Assembly: GCA_003224515.1 (NCBI GenBank)
Contig: QHZC01000074.1
Location: 1 to 17,314, forward strand
Reading direction: 5' to 3'
Length of the DNA: 17,314 bases
DNA from: Acidobacteriota bacterium
GTDB taxonomy: Bacteria; Acidobacteriota; Terriglobia; Acidiferrales; UBA7541
Below are positions 8,239 through 14,131 of the stretch, piece by piece. The notes under the pieces were generated by a model. It saw only the letters and a list, made by a program, of their open reading frames with translations, was not told where the DNA came from and searched no databases. The position numbers and the translations under genes are program-made. Every line of letters starts with the position of its first letter. Within the stretch, counting starts at the first letter, position 1.

Positions 8239-8512
8239 GTTCTCTCGGGACGCCAGGAAGGTCCTCAGCAACCTGAAGAAGCACGGCGTGTCTTTCGAGA
8301 AGGCGGCCACCGTTTTCGGTGATCCCGAGACGCTCGACTGGGACGATTCCGAGCACTCCCGCTCCGAAGTTCGCTTCAAGCGTCTGCCGCTTACTGCCGG
8401 ATTCTGATTGTCCGTTACACGCCGGAGAAAGGTGACCAATGACAAGGAAATCATGCGCATCATCAGTGCGCGCCAGGCGACCCGCAAAGAGCGCCAAGCC
8501 CATGCCGGATAG
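8237..8512 (+). pseudogene. brnT: BrnT-family toxin, broken by two compensating frameshifts
   Basis: BrnT is an RNase toxin with a RelE-like fold. From a GTG at 8237 the frame reads VFSRDARKVLSNLKKHGVSF, then EKAATVFGDPETLDW, the core BrnT signature, and ends early at a TGA after LPLTAGF. The continuation ILIVRYTPEKGD lies one base earlier in phase (from 8401), and the C-terminal block IMRIISARQATRKERQ (from 8453) is back in the first frame, up to a TAG at 8510-8512. So a one-base loss near 8398 and a one-base gain near 8440 surround a 40-nt out-of-frame stretch that itself contains a stop. Translated as it stands, the toxin would lack its strand-rich C-terminal half and should be inactive. 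The family N-terminus (usually F-x-W-D) is weak here, with Ser-Arg in place of x-Trp. The stop overlaps the antitoxin start by 11 nt, the usual arrangement. Confidence 0.75.
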
Positions 8513-8732
8513 CAAGCTCGACCTCTCCGACATTCCGGAATCGACCGATGCCAAACTGCGCCGCGTTCGCAGAGTTGGCCGCCCCGCTTCGGGAAACGCG
8601 AAACAGCTCATCGCCATTCGCATCGCCCCGCAACTGCTCCGCCAGCTCCGCCGCATGGCCGCCAAGCAATCCAAACCCTACCAAACCCTCATCCACGAAC
8701 TCCTTGAAAAATCGGCCCGCAAAGTCGCCTAG
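8502..8732 (+). CDS. brnA: BrnA-type ribbon-helix-helix antitoxin
   Basis: Small protein of 76 residues. The C-terminal half, IAIRIAPQLLRQLRRMAAKQ then SKPYQTLIHELLEKSARK, is a ribbon-helix-helix DNA-binding domain of the BrnA/CopG kind: one beta strand, two helices and the PYQTLI turn typical of BrnA. The N-terminal half is charged (LDLSDIPESTDAKLRR) and would be the toxin-binding part. The ATG at 8502 lies within the 3' end of brnT, so translation is coupled. The same frame is open from 8439, but that extension is the toxin coding sequence in another phase. BrnA neutralises BrnT and represses the shared promoter. Here the antitoxin is open while the toxin is broken, so it may persist only as a repressor. 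Confidence 0.8.
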   Translation: MPDSKLDLSDIPESTDAKLRRVRRVGRPASGNAKQLIAIRIAPQLLRQLRRMAAKQSKPYQTLIHELLEKSARKVA

Positions 8733-8794
8733 CCTACCCGCGTCGTCGCAACAGGCATCTATCCTCACCCGGTCGGAAAGGTCGCCTCTCCTCT

Positions 8795-8850
8795 TCAACC
8801 TTTAACTTTCAACTTCCTAATTCCTACTTTCGATTTTCCAATTTCCACCC
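8795..8850. repeat. Pyrimidine-rich low-complexity tract
   Basis: Between the convergent brnA and membrane-fragment genes the plus strand is almost purine-free apart from single or paired A bases. It is built of loosely repeated units such as CTTTAACTTTCAACTTCC, AATTCCTACTTTCG and TTTTCCAATTTCC. It has no hairpin or coding potential and differs sharply in base composition from its GC-rich surroundings. Role unknown. Confidence 0.4.
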
Positions 8851-9129
8851 TTACGACGAGACCGCCGCCGAATTCAACCGTCCATCACCCCGCGCCAGCC
8901 GCTCGTACTCGCTGCCGGAAGCCTCCGGCAGCAGCAGCGCCCACAGCGTATAGATCCCCAGCGCCGTCCCCAAAGGAAAACGTGGCAACGCCAGGAACCC
9001 GAGTGCCAGCCCCAGCATCCGCGCCCACGGCTCGCGTTCGAAAAGCCCCCACGCCAGAACCAGGTGCAGCACGCCGAAGAGTCCGAGAAAAATGCCCAGC
9101 GAAATGAGGCCGCCCAGGAAAGGAGTATC
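8851..9129 (-). pseudogene. 5'-truncated small membrane protein
   Basis: Remnant of a short membrane protein. The hydrophobic reading GGLISLGIFLGLFGVLHL, AWGLFEREPWARMLGLALGF, then FPLGTALGIYTLWALLLPEA and a polar tail closely resembles the C-terminal half of small four-helix proteins I recall from acidobacteria (the motif is x-W-G-L-x-x-R-x-P-W-A-R followed by P-x-G-T-A-L-G-I-Y-T-L-W). Coding-like sequence extends upstream of the only usable start (GTG at 9072) to a TGA at 9132-9130, and no start codon lies between. The first one or two membrane helices are therefore missing. From GTG 9072 a 73-residue peptide could still be made. Beyond 9130 the sequence is non-coding spacer. Function unknown. 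Confidence 0.62.
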
Positions 9130-9256
9130 TCAGCCCCATCTGCCCCCGAATGGCCACACAACCGCGCTTCTTTGTCTTCACACTCTTTTGCACACAACAA
9201 AAACTCAACTCATGTGTTTTCAAGCAAATCCGAACTCTTTGGCAAAAACCCCGGGG

Positions 9257-9361
9257 GGTGGAGGGAACCGGCCTAAAGTCCGGCCGCTACAAGAACGATG
9301 AAAAAAAGCACCGGTCTCCTTCGGCTGCGCTCAGGACAAGTTCCGACAGGCCACTACAAGA
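9257..9361. repeat. Intergenic repeat-like element with hairpin
   Basis: The 236-nt gap between two broken genes (9130-9365) has no gene I can support. Within it, CCGGCC-TAAA-GTCCGG (9268-9283) forms a short hairpin with one mismatch. The segment CTTCGGCTGCGCTCAGGAC (from 9319) resembles a dispersed intergenic motif I recall from many environmental genomes. The 8-mer CTACAAGA occurs at 9287-9294 and 9354-9361, flanking the motif. There is no transposase or clear terminal repeat. Whether it is dispersed in this genome cannot be seen from one copy. Confidence 0.42.
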
Positions 9362-9365
9362 TATT

Positions 9366-10084
9366 TTAGGGAGCGACTTCTTCGGGCGCTGCTTTGGTTC
9401 TTGGTTTTCGGTCGGTGCGGGCGAGGGCTTCTTCCAGCATTTGGGCGATGCGGCGGTCACGGGATTCGGGGGAGCGGTAGTAGAAGATGCCGAGCAGGTG
9501 GTAGCGGCGTTGCAGGGGAGTCATGGACTGCCATCCTTGATAAGCGCGGGGATCGCTGGCGAATGCGCGCTTGAGGATGGGAGGCAGGTCGAACTCGGCT
9601 TCCATGGTGGCGAGCAACTGTTCGGCGACTTGTTCGGCGCGGCGGACACGCGATGCGGGGTTTTTTACGTTGACAATCCGAACCAGCGGCGGAAGGAGCG
9701 GTCTTCGTTGAGGATGCGCTGGAGTTCGGCGGGGACGATGGCGACGCGTTTTGCGGTGTCCGGTTCGAGGCGGAACTGGACGGTTTGGCCGAGGGCGGCG
9801 TTGGCTCCGGTCTGCATGCTCCTTTTGACGAGCATGCAGTGATAGCCCTCGCGGGTGGGGAAGACGGAAGAGCGAAATGCGAAGCCGTTGATTTCGCCTT
9901 TGACTCTGACCTTGCCGCGGGTTCCCCACACTTTAGAGACGTCGAACGGGACGCGGATAATGACCCAGCCGAGTCTCGAAGGTATGCGCTCGAGAGTGGC
10001 CTTAAAGACTTTCGCGACTCGTTTCGGACTTTCCTTCACGGCGGATTTGGCGGGACGAGGATTTCGGAAGACAAAAGAAGGCAC
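9366..10084 (-). pseudogene. DUF1905 / YdeI-OmpD-associated family protein, disrupted
   Basis: The N-terminal part reads as a DUF1905 domain: FKATLERIPSRLGWVIIRVP, VKGEINGFAFRSSVFP, then LEPDTAKRVAIVPAEL and NEDRSFRRWF before a stop. The C-terminal part, in a different frame, is the helical YdeI/OmpD-associated domain: ASRVRRAEQVAEQLLATMEA, LPPILKRAFA and RYHLLGIFYYRSPESRDRRI, ending at 9366. The two frames meet near 9675-9690. The residues that normally link the domains (a Tyr-Ser-x-R type stretch of about a dozen) are largely missing, so this is more than a one-base slip. The biochemical role of the family is unknown; YdeI has been linked to peptide resistance. The GTG at 10084 lies in a predicted terminator and has no Shine-Dalgarno; a GTG at 10039 is possible. 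It sits on the same strand as the STAS gene, past that gene's terminator. Confidence 0.75.
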
Positions 10085-10097
10085 GCCGCAGCGTGCC
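10068..10097 (-). terminator. Rho-independent terminator after the STAS gene
   Basis: On the minus strand GGCACGC-TGCG-GCGTGCC (10097-10080) forms a perfect 7-bp, GC-rich stem with a 4-nt loop, followed by the T-rich run TTCTTTTGTCTT (10079-10068). It lies 63 nt after the STAS gene stop. Confidence 0.55.
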
Positions 10098-10159
10098 CGG
10101 CAGCAGAGGTCGCACGCACAAAACCAGCGTGTGCGGCACTTGCCATCTGGCCTGGACGC

Positions 10160-10519
10160 TTATGCCCCGGCGCCTTTCGAGAAGCTGGCAACGGCTTCGG
10201 CTTCGGTCTTGTAGACATCGAAGACGGTCAGCAATTTGGTGATTTGCAGGACTTCCTGGAACTTGCTGCCCAGGTGGCAGAGGCGAAGCGAGGCACCCTG
10301 TGTCTTCACACTGTGATGCGCGGCAACGAGGGTGCCGAGTCCAGCGCTGTCAATAAAAGTAATGTTGTCCATATTGAGGACAATTTTCTTTTTTCCTTCG
10401 GCAATCAGGCTTTTTACTTTCTCGCGCAGGGCGTTGCTTTCCTCGCCGAGCACAATGCGGCAGTCCAGCGCCACCACGGACACGCCGTCCACTTCACGGT
10501 TTGTCATCTTCAAAGCCAC
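10160..10519 (-). CDS. STAS-domain anti-sigma factor antagonist
   Basis: A 119-residue single STAS domain of the SpoIIAA/RsbV type. These proteins bind an anti-sigma factor kinase and free a sigma factor or other target; the kinase switches them off by phosphorylating one serine. That serine is visible: Ser58 in the loop ITFIDSAGLGTLVAAHHS. The domain starts REVDGVSVVALDCRIVLGEE and runs to FDVYKTEAEAVASF, the full length of the fold. The GTG start is chosen for its excellent AGGAGG (10533-10528) with an 8-nt spacer; the frame is open further upstream from a TTG, but that adds the ribosome site itself. No anti-sigma kinase or phosphatase is adjacent, so the partner must be elsewhere. A promoter lies about 90 nt upstream and a terminator downstream, so it is probably monocistronic. 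Confidence 0.9.
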   Translation of the reverse strand: MALKMTNREVDGVSVVALDCRIVLGEESNALREKVKSLIAEGKKKIVLNMDNITFIDSAGLGTLVAAHHSVKTQGASLRLCHLGSKFQEVLQITKLLTVFDVYKTEAEAVASFSKGAGA

Positions 10520-10611
10520 GTTATTTTCCTCCTCATCGGAAAGCGGTTCCGGCGGCAACCCGGGCCGGAGGCCTAGAGCTTATCAAAATATGGATGATCC
10601 CTGAGCGATGA

Positions 10612-10640
10612 ATCGTAATCGAAGACCAGCCAGCGGTCAA
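10612..10640 (-). promoter_or_regulatory. Candidate promoter of the STAS gene
   Basis: On the minus strand TTGACC (10640-10635) and TACGAT (10617-10612) are separated by 17 nt; five and four of six bases match the housekeeping consensus. Initiation would be near 10605, leaving an untranslated leader of about 85 nt before the GTG. Confidence 0.35.
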
Positions 10641-10652
10641 ACCTCCGCGCGG

Positions 10653-10874
10653 CTAATAATAGTCCGCGCGGGACATGTAATAGCCGCACACGGAACAGAT
10701 CAACTTGCAGCGCCGCGACTCCGACCGCTCGGAGCAGATGGGACAACACCGCGAAGGATCCTCGGCAGGAGTGGTGAGACTCTGAATGCCCAGCAAAGGC
10801 GCAGCGGATTTAGCTGCAGCCTGTGCCGACTCGGCCCGGACCTTGGCTAGCTCCCACTTCGCAGCGCGTTCCAC
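10653..10874 (-). CDS. Small zinc-ribbon protein
   Basis: A 73-residue protein. The first 40 residues are an Ala-rich, probably helical stretch (MERAAKWELAKVRAESAQAA). The C-terminal part has Cys43, Cys44 and Cys47 (RCCPIC), Cys56 and then Cys60 and Cys63 (CKLICSVCGYYM). Paired CxxC knuckles 12 residues apart are the pattern of a zinc ribbon, which in such small proteins usually mediates nucleic-acid or protein contact. No specific family is recognised. The GTG start has no Shine-Dalgarno, but an extended -10 box ends 9 nt before it. The frame is open further upstream without an ATG, so the start is not certain. It is upstream of the STAS gene on the same strand and divergent from the secreted protein gene. 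Confidence 0.65.
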   Translation of the reverse strand: MERAAKWELAKVRAESAQAAAKSAAPLLGIQSLTTPAEDPSRCCPICSERSESRRCKLICSVCGYYMSRADYY

Positions 10875-10883
10875 GGCTCGACG

Positions 10884-10892
10884 GTTATAGCA
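10884..10892 (-). promoter_or_regulatory. Extended -10 promoter element of the zinc-ribbon gene
   Basis: TGCTATAAC on the minus strand fits an extended -10 box (TG-N-TATAAT type). TTCAAT stands 17 nt upstream as a weak -35. Initiation would fall a few bases before the GTG at 10874, giving an almost leaderless message. Confidence 0.35.
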
Positions 10893-11009
10893 CAGTGGAG
10901 GAGCGAATTGAATTGAAACCTATGCTGCGCTGGGCGCATCCATGTTATCGGGTATTGAGGAATGGTTGTTCGTGAAAGGCTCGGTAGCTCGGGCCTTCAG
11001 GTGGGAACC

Positions 11010-11783
11010 ATGTTCCGCCAGATCATTTTTGCGGGTTTTGTGGTTTTTCTCCCGGCAGGCGTGCAGGGACAGGGGCATGGGCGCGGAATGATTCCCCCGA
11101 TTTCCCATGCTGCCGTTCGACCCGGGGCGGCGATGCAAACTCCGCACGCGGCGACTGCGCAGGCGATACCTGGGGCGCGGGCAGTTGGGGGAGGCGGGGC
11201 GGTGGGTCCGAAAGCGGCTGTGCCGGTAGCGCCGAGCACGCGGCGACAAGTCATCGCGCCAAGGCGCATCGATGACCAGCATATCCGTCTTAGATCGAAT
11301 TGCAGCTCTGCGCCGGGACTGGGATTCGATGCGGTACACCTGGCGGCGACGTGCGGATCGGGAACCATGGGCCTGCGGGGAGGTGGGCTGCAGGCTCCTT
11401 TCTTCTTTCCGTTTTTTGACGGCGGATTTTTCATGCCCAGTTCTCCAATGGCCGTAGAAGAAGGTTCGGCGGCGGATACTCCACAGCCGGAAGCCACAGA
11501 TGCCGAAGCTGCCGAGGCAGGCCGGCGATACAGAGCTTCTCAGCCGGCAACGGCGCCGGTGGCTGAAACGGCCAGCTCTGCACTTCCCGACAACGAGGAA
11601 TTTGTTTTTGTGCGGCGGGATGGAACGGTATTTTTCGCAGTGGCCTACGCCTGGGAAAAAGGGGCGCTGCGCTACATCACCAGCCAGGGTTTGCGCCGCA
11701 CGGTCAAGCAGGAGGCGCTGGATCTGGACGCAACGCGAGAATTCAACGAACAACGCGGATTGAATTTTCGATTGCCAGCGTGA
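11010..11783 (+). CDS. Secreted Ala/Pro/Gly-rich protein with conserved C-terminal domain
   Basis: A 257-residue exported protein. The ATG at 11010 has AGGTGG upstream and opens a signal peptide MFRQIIFAGFVVFLPAGVQG; the frame is open upstream, but only this start places the signal at the N-terminus. The mature protein is low-complexity and rich in Ala, Pro and Gly, with just two cysteines (in RSNCSS and ATCGSG, about 24 residues apart) that could form a disulfide, and an aromatic patch APFFFPFFDGGFF. The last 60 residues form an ordered-looking domain (EEFVFVRRDGTVFFAVAYAW, LRYITSQGLRRTV, FNEQRGLNFRLP) that I recognise as a recurring tail in acidobacterial secreted proteins. Function unknown; likely extracytoplasmic or outer-surface. 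It converges with the cation exporter, with 3 nt between the two stops. Confidence 0.75.
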   Translation: MFRQIIFAGFVVFLPAGVQGQGHGRGMIPPISHAAVRPGAAMQTPHAATAQAIPGARAVGGGGAVGPKAAVPVAPSTRRQVIAPRRIDDQHIRLRSNCSSAPGLGFDAVHLAATCGSGTMGLRGGGLQAPFFFPFFDGGFFMPSSPMAVEEGSAADTPQPEATDAEAAEAGRRYRASQPATAPVAETASSALPDNEEFVFVRRDGTVFFAVAYAWEKGALRYITSQGLRRTVKQEALDLDATREFNEQRGLNFRLPA

Positions 11784-11786
11784 AAG

Positions 11787-12737
11787 CTATTTTTTCGCCG
11801 GCTCCGGCATGACATAGCCAGATTTTGCCGGCAGACCGGCGCGCTCCAGCTGCACGGTGGTGTGCTCAACGCCAAATTCCTTTGCGGCGACCCGCTGAAT
11901 CAAGGCGAGCAGGCGCTCGCACTCGTCGAGGTGCATATCCGGGATGCGCGCGTGGAGACTGAGCGCGTGGTGCCCGCCGCCGAGGGACCAGAGATGCACA
12001 TCATGCACTTCCTGCACGCCTTCGACTGTCAGAATAGCCCGGGCGACGTCTTCAACGCGCAAATCAGGAGGGCGGCCTTCCAGAAGAATGTGTGAGGACT
12101 CGCGCAGAATGCCGGTGCTGGACCAGAGCACGAGCAAGCCGATGGCGAGGCCGAGAAGCGCATCGATCCAAAACGCACCGGTCGCATGAATGATTAACGC
12201 GCCAGCGATAATGGCAATGTTTGAGAGCGCATCACCTAAATTGTGAACGAGGATGCTGCGGAGATTGAGGTCGCCCCGTCCGCGGACAAGAGCGAGCGTG
12301 ATGCCGCCATTGACGACAAGCGCGGCAACCGAAGTCCAGATCATCCAGCTCTCGACCACGGCCACCGGGGAGCGGATGCGTTCGAAAGCTTCATATCCAA
12401 GCCAGAGTGAAAGCAGCACCAGGACGAAAGCGTTGGTGAACGCAGCAAGTGTGCCGGCGCGGTGATAGCCGTAGGTTTTCTCGCTATCGGCAGGCCGTTC
12501 GGCCCAGCGCATCGCGAGATAGGAAATGCCGAGCGTGGGGACGTCAGAGAGATTGTGAACCGCGTCGTTCAGAAGGGCGACGCTGCGGCCGAGAACACCG
12601 CCAAAAAACTCAGCTACCACCAAACCGAGCGTGGCGGCCATGGCCCAGCCAAGCACCGAGGGACGTAACGTGGGGTGAGAGTGGCCGGGGGAATGCGAAT
12701 GACCGGCGTGACCGTGATCGTGGGAATGAGCGGCCAT
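11787..12737 (-). CDS. CDF-family divalent cation efflux transporter (Zn/Co/Cd type)
   Basis: Cation diffusion facilitator, 316 residues, an inner-membrane antiporter that exports Zn2+ and often Co2+ or Cd2+ in exchange for protons. The N-terminus is a His-rich loop (HSHDHGHAGHSHSPGHSH). Six membrane helices follow. Both metal-site HxxxD motifs of the zinc-type subgroup are present: HNLSD in helix 2 and HNLGD in helix 5. The C-terminal cytoplasmic dimerisation domain carries VHDVHLWSLGGGHHALSLHA. The ATG at 12737 has AAGG four bases upstream and opens directly into the His-rich loop. The frame is open much further upstream to 13220, but that part is the antisense of the MBL-PilZ gene. No metal-sensing regulator is next to it. 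Intact. Confidence 0.93.
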   Translation of the reverse strand: MAAHSHDHGHAGHSHSPGHSHPTLRPSVLGWAMAATLGLVVAEFFGGVLGRSVALLNDAVHNLSDVPTLGISYLAMRWAERPADSEKTYGYHRAGTLAAFTNAFVLVLLSLWLGYEAFERIRSPVAVVESWMIWTSVAALVVNGGITLALVRGRGDLNLRSILVHNLGDALSNIAIIAGALIIHATGAFWIDALLGLAIGLLVLWSSTGILRESSHILLEGRPPDLRVEDVARAILTVEGVQEVHDVHLWSLGGGHHALSLHARIPDMHLDECERLLALIQRVAAKEFGVEHTTVQLERAGLPAKSGYVMPEPAKK

Positions 12738-12895
12738 CCGCCTTATTCTACCCGCGCGATGGCGGCGGTGCAGCCCTTTCCGGTGCTTATTAGGCACTAT
12801 GACACTTCGACTCCGCGAATCGATTGACGCTCCTTCTGTCCGCTGCGACCATGAAACGAGCTTCCCGTTCCCCGCGTGTTGGCGCGGAACGAGCC

Positions 12896-12919
12896 TGCAC
12901 TCAGGGGTTTTGCACTCAG
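12896..12919 (+). repeat. Short tandem direct repeat upstream of the MBL-PilZ gene
   Basis: TGCACTCAG occurs twice, at 12896-12904 and 12911-12919, with a 15-nt period, ending 4 nt before the ATG of the MBL-PilZ gene. The position suits a translational or transcriptional control site, but it may be chance. The 186-nt divergent spacer 12738-12923 holds no other clear signal. Confidence 0.4.
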
Positions 12920-12923
12920 AGCA

Positions 12924-14093
12924 ATGACCGATCCCATCGCCAAATTGAGTTTCTGGGGCGTGCGCGGATCTACGCCGACGGTAGACCCGGCGACGTGGCG
13001 CTACGGCGGCAATACGCCTTGTCTGGAGCTGATCGCTCCGGACGGCACCCAATTCATTCTGGATTGCGGCACGGGGCTGCGCGTACTGGGGAGTCGTTGG
13101 GCCGCGCCGAGCGGCGGAAAAGCGCCCGAGACGCACATCCTGGTCACCCATTATCACTGGGATCACATCCAGGGGATTTCGTTTTTTTCGCCGCTGTATG
13201 GGGAGAACAACGAATTTCATTTCTACAGCTTCCGATCAAGATTTTTGGGGCGCGACAGCCTGAAACAAGTCTTCGAAGCGCAGATGGCACTGCCCTATTT
13301 CCCCGTGGACATGTCCGCGATGAACGCGAAGCGGAAGTTCAAGGAAATGGACGGCGGGGATTCGTTCAAGGTTGGAGAGAACAAAATCACGGCGCGCTGG
13401 CTGAATCATCCGCAGGGCTGCCTGGGCTTTCGAATCGAGACGCCGGCAGGCACGGTGGCTTATGCCACCGATAACGAACCGGGCGACCCGAAACTGGACG
13501 AGGGCCTGCGAAAGCTCGCGGCCGGCGCGGACATCTTCATTAACGATGCCCAATTTACACCCGAACAGCTCAAGACGACGAGAAAAGGCTGGGGGCATTC
13601 CTCGTGGCTGGAGGGAGCGAAAGTGGCCAGGCAAACCGGAGCGAAGACCTTGGTGCTTTTCCATCACGACCCCGATTCGACCGATCGCATGGTGGATTCG
13701 CTTCTGCGGCAGGCGCGGGAAGAGTTCGATTCGGTTTTCGCGGCGAGCGAAGGCATGGTGATCACCCTTGGGGCACGGGACGACAGAGTTCAAGCGCACA
13801 TGCCGGGAACGCGAACGGCGCTGCGCCGCGAAGCACAATTCCACGCCAAGGTTTGCGGCGTAACCGAAGGAGGGAAGGACTTCGAGGAAGAGACCATGGT
13901 CAGGGATATTTCCCTGCAGGGAGCGCTGATTTCGCTGAAACACCTGCCGCGGCTGCAATCGGAGCTGCAAGTCACCATGGAGGCGCCGGGGATGGATGGC
14001 GTGCAAGCGATGCACTTGCGCGGTTACGTCGTGAGGATCGACGCCGGACCGGAAAAGGGGCATGTGGCCGTGGGCGTGGTTTTCACGGACTGA
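12924..14093 (+). CDS. Metallo-beta-lactamase fold hydrolase with C-terminal PilZ-like domain
   Basis: A 389-residue two-domain protein. Residues about 5-290 are an MBL-fold hydrolase of the phosphodiesterase/RNase Z-like branch. They start LSFWGVRGSTPT, with the metal motif HxHxDH as His76, His78, Asp80 and His81 (LVTHYHWDHIQG). Further ligands probably come from NHPQGCLGF, AYATDNEPGD and LVLFHHDPDS. Residues about 300-389 look like PilZ, the c-di-GMP-binding domain: an RREAQF box at 301-306, DISLQGALI (the DxSxxG motif) and a final barrel strand YVVRIDAGPEKGHVAVGVVF. In usual PilZ the first box is RxxxR; here the second Arg is Gln305 (CAA). No membrane segment or signal peptide is seen. The ATG at 12924 is chosen because the fold begins there; the Shine-Dalgarno is weak. 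It is divergent from the cation exporter. The substrate is unknown. Confidence 0.9.
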   Translation: MTDPIAKLSFWGVRGSTPTVDPATWRYGGNTPCLELIAPDGTQFILDCGTGLRVLGSRWAAPSGGKAPETHILVTHYHWDHIQGISFFSPLYGENNEFHFYSFRSRFLGRDSLKQVFEAQMALPYFPVDMSAMNAKRKFKEMDGGDSFKVGENKITARWLNHPQGCLGFRIETPAGTVAYATDNEPGDPKLDEGLRKLAAGADIFINDAQFTPEQLKTTRKGWGHSSWLEGAKVARQTGAKTLVLFHHDPDSTDRMVDSLLRQAREEFDSVFAASEGMVITLGARDDRVQAHMPGTRTALRREAQFHAKVCGVTEGGKDFEEETMVRDISLQGALISLKHLPRLQSELQVTMEAPGMDGVQAMHLRGYVVRIDAGPEKGHVAVGVVFTD

Positions 14094-14131
14094 TTTCTCC
14101 TTCCGGTGCCGGGCAAACCATCAGCCATGAC

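Noticed and set aside
12738..13220. A 161-codon N-terminal extension of the cation exporter
   Set aside because: It is antisense to the start of the MBL-PilZ gene and has no domain; the CDF family starts at the His-rich loop at 12737.
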